Shown one piece after another: positions 52,723 to 61,750 of a DNA stretch of 64,000 nt. Made by a program: the position numbers and the translations under genes. The notes under the pieces were generated by a model, which worked only from the letters and a program-made list of their open reading frames with translations, was not told where the DNA came from and did not search any database. Source of the DNA: Burkholderia sp. SRS-46 (GTDB taxonomy: Bacteria; Pseudomonadota; Gammaproteobacteria; Burkholderiales; Burkholderiaceae); the NCBI RefSeq assembly GCF_004343775.1, contig NZ_PTXL01000008.1:62001-126000 (forward strand). Direction: 5' to 3'. How positions within the stretch are numbered: the stretch's first letter is position 1; every line of letters begins with the position of its first letter.

Positions 52723-54081
52723 ATGCGTATCGACCGGCGCCTTCTGCAGCTCGCCTTCGGCGGGCTGTTCTGGCGCACTTTCCTGCTGATCGCGCTGCTG
52801 ATCTCGGTCAGTCTCGCCGCGTGGTTCCAGAGCTTTCGCGTGATCGAGCGCGAGCCGCGCGCGCAGCGCGTCGCGCTGCAGCTCGTCGCGATCGTGAAGC
52901 TCACGCGCACCGCGCTGCTCTACTCCGATCCCGACCTGCGCCGCGCGCTGCTGCAAGATCTCGAGAGCAACGAAGGCGTGCGCGTGTATCCGCGCGAAAA
53001 GACCGACAAGTTCAAGCTGCAGCCCGACGAATCGCTGAACCGGCTGATCGAGCACGATATTCGCAGCCGCCTCGGCGACGACACCGTGATCGCGCAATCG
53101 GTCAACGACATTCCCGGCGTGTGGATCAGCTTCAAGATCGACGACGACGACTACTGGGTCGCGCTCGATCGCGACCAGCTCGACACCGTCACGGGCCTGC
53201 AGTGGGCGGGCTGGGGCCTGTTCGCGCTCGCGCTGTCGCTGTTCGGCTCCGCGTTCATCACGAGCCTCGTGAACCGGCCGTTCACGCGGCTCGCACTCGC
53301 CGCGCGCCAGGTCGGCTCGGGCCAGGCGCCCGAGCTGCTGCCCGAGCGCGGCATGGGCGTCGCCGCGGACACCAACCGCAGCTTCAATCAGATGGTGCGC
53401 GACCTCGAGCAGCTCGAGGCCGACCGCGCGCTGATGCTCGCGGGCATTTCGCACGACCTGCGCACGCCGCTCGCGCGGCTGCGCCTCGAAACCGAGATGA
53501 GCCCGTCCGATCAGGCGACCAAGGACGCGATGGTCGACGACATCGAGCAGATGGACCGCATCATCGCCGCGTTCATCGACTACGCGCGCCCGACCCAGCG
53601 CAAGCCCGAGCCGGTCGACCTGTCGACGATCGTGCAGGAAGTCGCCGCGCGCATCGCGGGCGAGGACGGCGTGCAGATCGAGACGCGGCTCGCGCCCACC
53701 GCCGTCATCGAGGCCGACGAAACCGACATGCGCCGGGTGATCGGCAACCTCGTCGAAAACGCGCGCAAGTACGGCCAGAGCCGGCAGGACGGCGTCGCGC
53801 GCATCGTGCTCGAGACGCGCGTGTCGCACACGCGCGTCGAGCTGTCGGTCAGCGACGAAGGCCCCGGCATCCCGGAAGACCAGCTGCCGCTCGTGATGCG
53901 GCCGTTCTACCGCGTCGACACCGCGCGCACCAAGGCGGACGGCACGGGCCTCGGGATGGCGATCGTGCAGCGCCTCGTCGGCCGCTATCGCGGCGCGCTG
54001 CGCCTGCGCAACCGCAGCCCGGAGCCCGGCCTCGAAGTCACGCTCGAATTCCCCGGCGGCAAATCGCGTGCGACGGCGTGA
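52723..54081 (+). CDS. envZ: Sensor histidine kinase EnvZ
   Basis: A 452-residue inner-membrane kinase. Two transmembrane helices (about 15-36 and 160-180) enclose a periplasmic sensor domain. A HAMP linker follows, then the phospho-accepting His in AGISHDLRTPLARLR. The ATPase domain has an N box NLVENARKYG, G1 box DEGPGIP and G2 box GTGLGMAIV. All catalytic residues are in place. It is co-transcribed with ompR (41-base gap). Confidence 0.95.
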   Translation: MRIDRRLLQLAFGGLFWRTFLLIALLISVSLAAWFQSFRVIEREPRAQRVALQLVAIVKLTRTALLYSDPDLRRALLQDLESNEGVRVYPREKTDKFKLQPDESLNRLIEHDIRSRLGDDTVIAQSVNDIPGVWISFKIDDDDYWVALDRDQLDTVTGLQWAGWGLFALALSLFGSAFITSLVNRPFTRLALAARQVGSGQAPELLPERGMGVAADTNRSFNQMVRDLEQLEADRALMLAGISHDLRTPLARLRLETEMSPSDQATKDAMVDDIEQMDRIIAAFIDYARPTQRKPEPVDLSTIVQEVAARIAGEDGVQIETRLAPTAVIEADETDMRRVIGNLVENARKYGQSRQDGVARIVLETRVSHTRVELSVSDEGPGIPEDQLPLVMRPFYRVDTARTKADGTGLGMAIVQRLVGRYRGALRLRNRSPEPGLEVTLEFPGGKSRATA

Positions 54082-54156
54082 CGCGGCCGCACACGCGGCT
54101 CGCGGCCCACACTATCGCGGCGGTAGAAAAAATCTATGGGGATCGTTAGTTAAAAT

Positions 54157-54188
54157 CTATTGAAGTACTTAATCAATAGTGATACAGT
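54157..54188 (+). promoter_or_regulatory. Probable ahpC promoter with an overlapping inverted repeat
   Basis: A -35-like TTGAAG (54160-54165) and a -10-like TACAGT (54183-54188) are separated by 17 bases. An inverted repeat CTATTGA/TCAATAG (54157-54163 with 54173-54179) covers the -35 and spacer. OxyR sites contain ATAG/CTAT half-sites and ahpC is a classical OxyR target, so this is a candidate OxyR site. The spacing is not the canonical four-half-site pattern. Confidence 0.5.
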
Positions 54189-54271
54189 CATGCCGATGCT
54201 GTCACATCACCGTTGCAGCAACGAGGTAGCTTGACTCACGTCTTCTTCCCAACTCATACAGGAGTATCCGC

Positions 54272-54820
54272 ATGAAAACCGTTGGCGACAAACTCGAAGC
54301 TTTCACCGTCGTGGCCGCTAAGCCGGGCTTCAACAACCACGAGGAAAACGGCCAGTCGGCATTCGAGACCGTCACCGAAGCGTCGTTCCCAGGCAAGTGG
54401 AAGATCATCTACTTCTACCCGAAGGATTTCACGTTCGTCTGCCCGACGGAAATCGTCGAGTTCGCGAAGCTGACGAAGCAGTTCGAAGAGCGCGATGCCA
54501 TCCTGCTGGGCGGCAGCTCGGACAACGAATTCGTCAAGCTCGCATGGCGTCGTGAGCACAAGGACCTGAACAAGCTGAACCACTACTCGTTCGGCGACGT
54601 CAAGGGCGAGCTGATCGACCAGCTCGGCGTGCGCGACAAGGAAGCCGGCGTGGCCCTGCGCGCGACGTTCATCGTCGATCCGGACAACACGATCCAGCAC
54701 GTTTCGATCAACAACCTGAACGTCGGCCGTAACACGGACGAAATCCTGCGCATTCTGGACGGCCTGCAAACGGACGAACTGTGCCCGTGCAACCGCTCGG
54801 TCGGCGGCGCAACGCTGTAA
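54272..54820 (+). CDS. ahpC: Alkyl hydroperoxide reductase C (2-Cys peroxiredoxin)
   Basis: A 182-residue peroxiredoxin. The peroxidatic Cys57 lies in FTFVCPTEIVEF. The C-terminal Cys171 and Cys173 (DELCPCNRS) give a C-x-C pair as in the AhpC form that works with AhpD rather than AhpF. It reduces H2O2, organic hydroperoxides and peroxynitrite in the cytoplasm. The Shine-Dalgarno AGGAG lies 8 bases before the ATG. ahpD follows after an internal terminator-like hairpin, so ahpC is expected in excess. Confidence 0.97.
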   Translation: MKTVGDKLEAFTVVAAKPGFNNHEENGQSAFETVTEASFPGKWKIIYFYPKDFTFVCPTEIVEFAKLTKQFEERDAILLGGSSDNEFVKLAWRREHKDLNKLNHYSFGDVKGELIDQLGVRDKEAGVALRATFIVDPDNTIQHVSINNLNVGRNTDEILRILDGLQTDELCPCNRSVGGATL

Positions 54821-54835
54821 GCGCGTCGATGCACG

Positions 54836-54871
54836 AAGCCCGCAGCGCACTTGCTGCCTGCGGGCTTTTTT
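54836..54871 (+). terminator. Terminator/attenuator between ahpC and ahpD
   Basis: A 10-bp stem (54836-54845 with 54858-54867) is followed by T6. It starts 15 bases after the ahpC stop and ends 25 bases before the ahpD start, so ahpD depends on read-through unless it has its own promoter. Confidence 0.88.
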
Positions 54872-54896
54872 AACGGCCAACCCATAGGAGATATCA

Positions 54897-55424
54897 ATGG
54901 AATTCATCGACTCGATTAAGGCGCGTATCCCCGATTACGCGAAGGACATTCGCCTGAACCTCGACGGCACGATCTCGCGCTCGTCGCTCGAAGGCAACGA
55001 CGCGGTCGGCGTCGCGCTAGCGGCGGCGGTGGCGGCGAAGAGCACGGTCATCGTGAAGACGATCCGCGAGGCCGGCGTGCTGTCGCCCGAAGAGACGAAC
55101 GCCGCGCTGACGGCGGCCGCGCTGATGGGGATGAACAACACCTGGTATCCGTATGTCGAAATGGCCGACGACGCCGACCTGAAGACCCAGCGCGCCGAGC
55201 TGCGGATGGGCGCCTACGCGTCGCACGGCGGCGTCGACAAGCGCCGCTTCGAGATGTACGCGCTCGCCGCGTCGATCGTCGGCAAGTGCCACTTCTGCGT
55301 GAAGTCGCACTACGCGCTGCTGAAGGACGAGCAAGGCATGACCGTCACGCAGCTGCGCGACGTCGGCCGCATCGCGTCGGTGATCAACGCCGCCGCGCAG
55401 GTGATCGCCGCCGAAGGCGAATAA
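54897..55424 (+). CDS. ahpD: Alkylhydroperoxidase AhpD
   Basis: A 175-residue all-helical protein of the carboxymuconolactone-decarboxylase-like fold. The redox pair Cys131 and Cys134 with H138 (GKCHFCVKSH) is intact, as is the upstream Glu in the proton relay (YAxEAS-type region). In mycobacteria AhpD, reduced through lipoamide carriers, recycles AhpC, and the adjacent C-x-C type ahpC here fits the same role. The Shine-Dalgarno AGGAG lies close before the ATG. Confidence 0.96.
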   Translation: MEFIDSIKARIPDYAKDIRLNLDGTISRSSLEGNDAVGVALAAAVAAKSTVIVKTIREAGVLSPEETNAALTAAALMGMNNTWYPYVEMADDADLKTQRAELRMGAYASHGGVDKRRFEMYALAASIVGKCHFCVKSHYALLKDEQGMTVTQLRDVGRIASVINAAAQVIAAEGE

Positions 55425-55464
55425 GCGTCACGCCGATCCGCGCCGCGGATCGCGCCAGAAAGCA

Positions 55465-55495
55465 AAATGCCACGCGGCACCCGCGTGGCATTTTT
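55465..55495. terminator. Bidirectional terminator between ahpD and ispF
   Basis: A 13-bp perfect stem (55465-55477 with 55481-55493) has a 3-base loop, A run on the left and T run on the right. It sits between convergent genes and serves both. Confidence 0.95.
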
Positions 55496-55545
55496 CATTT
55501 GCGCCGACCGTACGGCACGGCAGCGCGCCCCGCTGCCAACCGGCG

Positions 55546-56031
55546 TCAGCCGGCCTGCTTCGCCAGCAGCGCGGCGGCCTGCGCCTCGATGCCTTCGCCG
55601 CGGCCGAGGTAGCCGAGCTTCTCGTTGGTCTTCGCCTTCACGTTCACCCGGTCGAGCGGCAAGCCGAGATCCGCGGCGATGTTCGCGCGCATCCCTTCGA
55701 TGTGCGGCGCGAGCTTCGGCGCCTGCGCGATCACGGTGCTGTCGACGTTCTGGATCGTGAAACCCGCGGCCTTCACGCGCGCCGCGCATTCGCGCAGCAG
55801 CACGCGGCTGTCCGCGCCCTTGAAGGCGGCGTCCGTGTCGGAGAAATGGCGGCCGATGTCGCCGAGCGCCGCCGCACCGAACAGCGCGTCGGTGACCGCG
55901 TGCAGCAGCACGTCCGCGTCCGAGTGGCCGAGCAGGCCGCGCTCGTACGGAATCGTCACGCCGCCGATGATGAGGGGGCGCCCCTCGACGAGCTGGTGCA
56001 CGTCGTAGCCTTGTCCGATTCTGAAATCCAT
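55546..56031 (-). CDS. ispF: 2-C-methyl-D-erythritol 2,4-cyclodiphosphate synthase
   Basis: A 161-residue trimeric enzyme of the non-mevalonate isoprenoid pathway. Metal ligands Asp and His lie in GYDVHQL (DVH), with GLLGHSDADVLLHAVTDAL and ALGDIGRHFSDTD as family signatures and KAKTNEKLGYLGRGEGI near the C-terminus. It is encoded 28 bases after ispD on the same strand, so the two act in the same pathway from one transcript. Confidence 0.97.
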   Translation of the reverse strand: MDFRIGQGYDVHQLVEGRPLIIGGVTIPYERGLLGHSDADVLLHAVTDALFGAAALGDIGRHFSDTDAAFKGADSRVLLRECAARVKAAGFTIQNVDSTVIAQAPKLAPHIEGMRANIAADLGLPLDRVNVKAKTNEKLGYLGRGEGIEAQAAALLAKQAG

Positions 56032-56059
56032 GCGTGTTCCGATTGAGATTGAGTGTGGG

Positions 56060-56770
56060 TCAGTTGGATTGGGGCGCGCGCGCGAGGATCGCCTCCGCGA
56101 GCGCGAAATCTTCCGGGTACGTGACCTTGAAGTTGCGCAGGCTGCCCTGCACGACGCGCGGCGTGCGGCCGGCCCATTCGATCGCGCTCGCCTCGTCGGT
56201 CAGGTCGTGCCCTTCCCGCTGCGCGCTCAGGATCGCGTCGCGCAGCATGCCGATGCGGAACATCTGCGGCGTCTGCGCCTGCCACAGCGCGTCGCGCGAC
56301 TCGGTGCGCGCGATCGCGTCGCCGCCGGCCGGCACGCGCTTGAGCGTATCCGCGACCGGCAGCGCGACGATGCCGCCAACCGGATCGTCCTTCAGCGCCG
56401 CGACCAGCGTGCGGATCAGCTCCGGCGTGATGCCCGGGCGCGCGGCGTCGTGCACGAGCACCCAGTCGTGGTCGGTCGCGCCGAATTCGGTCAGCTCCAG
56501 CAGGCCGTTCAGCACCGACGCCTGCCGCGACGCGCCGCCGCAGCGGCGCACCGCGAAGCGCAGGCCCGCGAAGCGGCGGGCGTCGAAATGGGTGTCGTCC
56601 GGCGCGAGGACGACGAGCGTCTGCGCGAACTCGCTGCACGCATCGAACGCGGCCAGCGTGTAATGCAGGAGCGCGCGCCCGGCGAGCGTGCGGTATTGCT
56701 TCGGCACGGCCGAGCCGGAACGGCTGCCCGTGCCGGCGCAGGGAATCAGGGCAAAAAGTCGGGGAGTCAC
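56060..56770 (-). CDS. ispD: 2-C-methyl-D-erythritol 4-phosphate cytidylyltransferase
   Basis: A 236-residue nucleotidyltransferase forming CDP-methylerythritol from MEP and CTP. The CTP-binding N-terminus is IPCAGTGSRSGSAVPKQYRT (the family G-x-G-x-R-x-x-x-x-x-P-K-Q), followed by VLVHDAARPGITPELI and a C-terminal THD-type region (DEASAIEWAGRTP). It is divergent from mfd, whose start is 107 bases away. ispF follows in the same transcript. Confidence 0.97.
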   Translation of the reverse strand: MTPRLFALIPCAGTGSRSGSAVPKQYRTLAGRALLHYTLAAFDACSEFAQTLVVLAPDDTHFDARRFAGLRFAVRRCGGASRQASVLNGLLELTEFGATDHDWVLVHDAARPGITPELIRTLVAALKDDPVGGIVALPVADTLKRVPAGGDAIARTESRDALWQAQTPQMFRIGMLRDAILSAQREGHDLTDEASAIEWAGRTPRVVQGSLRNFKVTYPEDFALAEAILARAPQSN

Positions 56771-56877
56771 GAAAGGAAACGCCGGAAAGGTGAAATCGAG
56801 AAGCGGATTTTATAATAGGTCTTTCGATCCGACCGGCGCACCGTGATGCGCCTGCGCACGCCACTCCTGCCGTCCCT

Positions 56878-59800
56878 ATGCCAGACAACGCTTCCAACCC
56901 GCCCGCCTCGCCCGTCGCGCGCGTCAAGCCCGGCCAGCGCTTCGCCTTCGACGGCGCGCACGGCTCCGCCGATGCGCTCGCCATCGCCCGCTACCTTGCC
57001 GCCCATCGCGAGCACGTGCCGCTGCTCGCGGTGATCTGCGCGAACGCGGTCGACGCGCAGCGCCTCGCACAGGAAATCGGCTATTTCTCCCCGGAGGCAC
57101 GCGTACGCCTGCTGCCGGACTGGGAAACGCTGCCGTACGACACCTTCTCGCCGCACCAGGACCTCGTGTCCGAGCGTCTCGCGACGCTGCACGACCTCGG
57201 CGAGGGCCGCTGCGACATCCTGCTGGTGCCCGCGACGACCGCGCTGTACCGGATGCCGCCCGCCTCCTTCATGGCCGCCTACACGTTCGCGTTCGCGCAG
57301 GGCGAGCGGCTCGACGAGGCGAAGCTGAAGGCGCAGCTCACGCTCGCCGGCTACGAGCACGTGAGCCAGGTCGTGCGGCCCGGCGAATACTGCGTGCGCG
57401 GCTCGCTGATCGACCTGTACCCGATGGGCTCGCCGCTGCCGTACCGGATCGACCTGTTCGACGACCAGGTCGACTCGATCCGCGCGTTCGACCCGGACAC
57501 GCAGCGCAGCCTGTACCCGGTGCGCGACGTGCGCCTGCTGCCGGGCCGCGAATTCCCGTTCGACGAGGCCGCCCGCACCGCGTTCCGCAGCCGCTGGCGC
57601 GAGACCTTCGAGGGCGACCCGAGCCGCGCGCCGATCTACAAGGACATCGGCAACGGCGTGCCGTCGGCCGGCATCGAGTACTACCTGCCGCTGTTCTTCG
57701 ACGAGACGGCCACGCTGTTCCACTACCTGCCGCAGGACGCGCACCTCGTGTTCGCGGGCGACCTCGACGCGTCGATCCGCCGCTTCACCGCCGACACGAA
57801 GCAGCGCCACGCGTTCCTGTCGCACGACCGCGAACGGCCGATCCTCGAGCCGCAGCGGCTGTTCCTGTCCGACGAGGATTTCTTCGCGTTCGCGAAGCCG
57901 TTCGCGCGCGTCGTGCTGCCCGCGCAGCCGGCGGGCGGCTGGGCGACCGGCCTGCCCGAGCTCACCGTCGATCGCCACGCCGACGATCCGCTCGCCGCGC
58001 TGCGCGCGTTCGTCGAGTCGTCCGGCAGGCGCGTGCTGCTGACCGTCGAATCGGCCGGCCGCCGCGAAACGATCCTGCAACTGCTCGCCGAGCATCACCT
58101 GCGGCCCGCGTCGAACGACCACTTCGCCGGCTGGCTCACGAGCGACGAGCGCTTCGCGCTCGGCGTCGCGCCGCTCGCGAACGGCTTCGCGGTGCCGGGC
58201 GAAGGCTACGCGGTCGTCACCGAGACCGAGCTGTACGGCGCGCTCGGCCGCCGCGCGGGGCGCCGCCGCCAGGAGCAGGCGAGCAACGTCGACGCGATGG
58301 TGCGCGACCTGTCGGAGCTGAAGGTCGGCGACCCGGTCGTCCACGCGCAGCACGGCATCGGCCGCTACATGGGCCTCGTGTCGATGGATCTCGGCGAAGG
58401 CGAGACGGAATTCCTGCATCTCGAATACGCAGGCGAGAGCAAGCTCTACGTGCCGGTCTCGCAACTGCACGTGATCTCGCGCTACAGCGGCGCCGATCCG
58501 GACAGCGCGCCGCTGCACGCGCTCGGCTCAGGCCAGTGGGAGCGCGCGAAACGCAAGGCCGCGCAGCAGATCCGCGACACGGCCGCCGAGCTGCTGAACC
58601 TGTATGCGCGCCGCGCGGCCCGCGAGGGCCACGCGTTCGCGCTCGATCCGCGCGACTACGTGAAGTTCGCGGAAAGCTTCGGCTTCGAGGAAACGCCCGA
58701 CCAGGCCGCGGCGATCGCGGCCGTGATCGGCGACATGACGAGCGGCAAGCCGATGGACCGCCTCGTGTGCGGCGACGTCGGCTTCGGCAAGACCGAGGTC
58801 GCGCTGCGCGCCGCGTTCATCGCGGTGCTGGGCGGCAAGCAGGTCGCGCTGCTGTCGCCGACCACGCTGCTCGCCGAGCAGCACACGCAGACCTTCGCGG
58901 ACCGCTTCGCCGACTGGCCGGTGCGGATCGTCGAGCTGTCGCGCTTCAAGACCGCCAAGGAAGTGAACGCGGCGATCGCGCAGATCAACGAGGGCACGGT
59001 CGACATCGTGATCGGCACGCACAAGCTGCTGTCGTCGGACGTGCAGTTCAAGCGGCTCGGCCTCGTGATCATCGACGAGGAGCACCGCTTCGGCGTGCGC
59101 CAGAAGGAGGCGCTGAAGGCGCTGCGCGCGGAGGTCGACGTGCTGACGCTGACCGCGACGCCGATCCCCCGCACGCTCGGGATGGCGCTCGAGGGCCTGC
59201 GCGACTTCTCGGTGATCGCGACCGCGCCGCAGAAGCGGCTCGCGATCAAGACCTTCGTGCGCCGCGAGGAGGAAAGCGTGATCCGCGAGGCGATGCTGCG
59301 CGAGCTGAAGCGCGGCGGCCAGGTCTACTTCCTGCACAACGAAGTCGAGACGATCGAGAACCGCAAGGCGATGCTCGAGGCACTGGTGCCCGAGGCGCGC
59401 ATCGCGATCGCGCACGGCCAGATGCACGAGCGCGAGCTCGAGCGCGTGATGCGCGATTTCGTCGCGCAGCGCGCGAACGTGCTGCTGTGCACGACGATCA
59501 TCGAGACCGGCATCGACGTGCCGAGCGCGAACACGATCATCATGCATCGCTCGGACAAGTTCGGCCTCGCGCAGCTCCACCAGCTGCGCGGCCGCGTCGG
59601 CCGTTCGCACCACCAGGCGTACGCGTACCTGCTCGTCCACGATCCGCAGGCGCTGACCAAGCAGGCGCAGCGCCGGCTCGAGGCGATCCAGCAGATGGAG
59701 GAACTCGGCTCGGGCTTCTATCTCGCGATGCACGACCTCGAGATCCGCGGCACCGGCGAGGTGCTCGGCGACAAGCAGTCGGGCGAGATCCACGAGATCG

Positions 59801-60354
59801 GCTTCCAGCTCTATACGGACATGCTGAACGACGCGGTGAAGGCGCTGAAGAACGGCAAGGAGCCCGACCTCACCGCCCCGCTCGCCGCGACGACCGAGAT
59901 CAACCTGCACGCGCCCGCGATCCTGCCGGCCGACTACTGCGCGGACGTGCAGGAGCGGCTGTCGCTGTACAAGCGGCTCGCGAACTGCGAGCACGGCGAT
60001 GCGATCGACGGGATCCAGGAAGAGCTGATCGACCGCTTCGGCAAGATGCCGCCGCAGGCGCACGCGCTCGTCGAGACGCACCGCCTGCGGCTCGCCGCGA
60101 AGCCGCTCGGCATCGTGAAGATCGATGCGAGCGAGGTCGCGATCGGGCTGCAGTTCGAGCCGAATCCGCCGATCGACCCGATGCGGATCATCGAGATGGT
60201 GCAGAAGCACCGGCACATCAAGCTCGCGGGCCAGGACAAGCTGCGTATCGAAACGCGCTCGCCGGATCTCGCGATCCGCGTGTCGACGATCAAGGAGACG
60301 CTGCGCGCGCTCGGCCACTCGCCGCGGCAAGGCGCGCCCACGGCGTCGCGTTGA
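56878..60354 (+). CDS. mfd: Transcription-repair coupling factor Mfd
   Basis: A 1158-residue protein that removes RNA polymerase stalled at lesions and recruits UvrA. An N-terminal UvrB-like module (WETLPYDTFSPHQDLVSERL) is followed by the RNA-polymerase-interacting domain near 480-560 (LKVGDPVVHAQHGIGRYMGL), the RecG-like translocase with Walker A GDVGFGKTEVALRAAF and DEEH box (IIDEEHRFGVRQKE), the relay TLTATPIPRTL, and a C-terminal D7 domain. Length is the usual one. A terminator follows the stop. Confidence 0.98.
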   Translation: MPDNASNPPASPVARVKPGQRFAFDGAHGSADALAIARYLAAHREHVPLLAVICANAVDAQRLAQEIGYFSPEARVRLLPDWETLPYDTFSPHQDLVSERLATLHDLGEGRCDILLVPATTALYRMPPASFMAAYTFAFAQGERLDEAKLKAQLTLAGYEHVSQVVRPGEYCVRGSLIDLYPMGSPLPYRIDLFDDQVDSIRAFDPDTQRSLYPVRDVRLLPGREFPFDEAARTAFRSRWRETFEGDPSRAPIYKDIGNGVPSAGIEYYLPLFFDETATLFHYLPQDAHLVFAGDLDASIRRFTADTKQRHAFLSHDRERPILEPQRLFLSDEDFFAFAKPFARVVLPAQPAGGWATGLPELTVDRHADDPLAALRAFVESSGRRVLLTVESAGRRETILQLLAEHHLRPASNDHFAGWLTSDERFALGVAPLANGFAVPGEGYAVVTETELYGALGRRAGRRRQEQASNVDAMVRDLSELKVGDPVVHAQHGIGRYMGLVSMDLGEGETEFLHLEYAGESKLYVPVSQLHVISRYSGADPDSAPLHALGSGQWERAKRKAAQQIRDTAAELLNLYARRAAREGHAFALDPRDYVKFAESFGFEETPDQAAAIAAVIGDMTSGKPMDRLVCGDVGFGKTEVALRAAFIAVLGGKQVALLSPTTLLAEQHTQTFADRFADWPVRIVELSRFKTAKEVNAAIAQINEGTVDIVIGTHKLLSSDVQFKRLGLVIIDEEHRFGVRQKEALKALRAEVDVLTLTATPIPRTLGMALEGLRDFSVIATAPQKRLAIKTFVRREEESVIREAMLRELKRGGQVYFLHNEVETIENRKAMLEALVPEARIAIAHGQMHERELERVMRDFVAQRANVLLCTTIIETGIDVPSANTIIMHRSDKFGLAQLHQLRGRVGRSHHQAYAYLLVHDPQALTKQAQRRLEAIQQMEELGSGFYLAMHDLEIRGTGEVLGDKQSGEIHEIGFQLYTDMLNDAVKALKNGKEPDLTAPLAATTEINLHAPAILPADYCADVQERLSLYKRLANCEHGDAIDGIQEELIDRFGKMPPQAHALVETHRLRLAAKPLGIVKIDASEVAIGLQFEPNPPIDPMRIIEMVQKHRHIKLAGQDKLRIETRSPDLAIRVSTIKETLRALGHSPRQGAPTASR

Positions 60355-60381
60355 CGGAATCGGCGCCGCGGCATCGGGCAC

Positions 60382-60433
60382 GGCGCGATGCTGCACTGCA
60401 TCGCGCCCCGCGAAGGCGGGCCGGGGCGTTTTT
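60382..60433 (+). terminator. Terminator region after mfd with two alternative hairpins
   Basis: An upstream 10-bp stem (60382-60391 with 60398-60407) overlaps a second stem (60404-60409 with 60423-60428) that is followed by T5. The second is the likely terminator; the first would compete with it. Confidence 0.75.
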
Positions 60434-60470
60434 GAGTATGATTTTCCCATTCATCAGACGGAGTTCAGCC

Positions 60471-61691
60471 ATGTCCACTCTCGACGCGACGGCGCCGTCC
60501 GCCGCCGACCAAGGCGACGCATCGCTCGTCAGCCTGCCCTGGATCACGCAGCTGGTGTCGATGGACACGACGAGCCGCGTACCGAACCTCGGCCTGATCG
60601 AAACGGTCCGCGACGCGCTCGCCGCGCAGGGCATCGCGTCCGTGATCACGCACGACCCGCGCGACGGCTGGGCGAACCTGTTCGCCACCGTGCCCGCGCA
60701 CGACGGCTCGACCGATGGCGGCATCGTGCTGTCCGGGCACACCGACGTCGTGCCCGTCGACGGCCAGCCGTGGGACAGCGATCCGTTCCGGCCGGAAATC
60801 CGCGACGGCCGCCTGTACGGCCGCGGCACCTGCGACATGAAGGGCTTCATCGGCGCGTCGCTCGCGCTGTTGCCCGAAATGCAGGCCGCGAAGCTCGCGA
60901 AGCCGATCCATTTCGCGCTGTCGTACGACGAGGAAATCGGCTGCGCGGGCGCGCCGCTGATGATCGCCGACCTCGTCGCGCGCGGCGTGAAGCCGTCCGG
61001 CTGCATCGTCGGCGAGCCGACCAGCATGCGGCCGATCATCGCGCACAAGGGCATCAACGCGTACCGCTGCTGCGTGCGCGGCCATGCGGCGCACTCGTCG
61101 CTGACGCCGAAGGGATTGAACGCGATCGAGTACGCGGCGCGCCTCATCTGCCACATCCGCGACATCGCCGACCGCTTCCGCGCGGAAGGCCCGTTCGACG
61201 CACTCTACGACGTGCCGTTCAGCACCGCGCAGACGAGCACGATCCAGGGCGGCAACGCGATCAACACGGTGCCGGCCGAGTGCCGTTTCGATTTCGAATT
61301 CCGCAACCTGCCGACGCTCGACCCCGAGCAGATCTTCGCGCGCATCGAAGCGTATGCGCAGGACACGCTGCTGCCGCAGATGCGCCGCGAGCATCCGAAC
61401 GCCGCGATCGAGTTCTCGAAGATCGCCGCGGCGCCCGGTCTCGACGCGACCGAGCAGGCCGCGATCACGCAGCTCGTGCGCGCGCTGACCGCCGACCAGG
61501 ACAAGCGCAAGGTCGCGTACGGCACCGAGGCCGGCCTGTTCGAACGGGCGGGCATTCCGAGCGTCGTGTGCGGGCCCGGCAACATCGAGCAGGCGCACAA
61601 GCCGAACGAATACGTCGAACTCGCGCAACTGGCCGCCTGCGAGCAGTTCCTGCGCAAGTTCATCCGCAGCATGTCGGTGGACGCGCACTGA
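60471..61691 (+). CDS. argE: Acetylornithine deacetylase
   Basis: A 406-residue M20-family di-zinc enzyme that hydrolyses N-acetylornithine to ornithine in arginine synthesis. The metal-binding motif is LSGHTDVVPVDGQPWDSDPF, the bridging Asp lies in GRGTCDMKGF, the catalytic Glu-Glu pair is YDEEIGCAGA, and GEPTSMRP gives a further ligand. GHAAHSSLTP belongs to the dimerisation domain. Related M20 enzymes act on other N-acyl amino acids, so the substrate is probable rather than proven. The next gene starts 59 bases later in the same direction. Confidence 0.92.
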   Translation: MSTLDATAPSAADQGDASLVSLPWITQLVSMDTTSRVPNLGLIETVRDALAAQGIASVITHDPRDGWANLFATVPAHDGSTDGGIVLSGHTDVVPVDGQPWDSDPFRPEIRDGRLYGRGTCDMKGFIGASLALLPEMQAAKLAKPIHFALSYDEEIGCAGAPLMIADLVARGVKPSGCIVGEPTSMRPIIAHKGINAYRCCVRGHAAHSSLTPKGLNAIEYAARLICHIRDIADRFRAEGPFDALYDVPFSTAQTSTIQGGNAINTVPAECRFDFEFRNLPTLDPEQIFARIEAYAQDTLLPQMRREHPNAAIEFSKIAAAPGLDATEQAAITQLVRALTADQDKRKVAYGTEAGLFERAGIPSVVCGPGNIEQAHKPNEYVELAQLAACEQFLRKFIRSMSVDAH

Positions 61692-61750
61692 CGGTTGCCC
61701 GCCTCGCCGGCCCGCGCGTGCGGGCCGGGCCATCCCCCACACGCCAGCCC

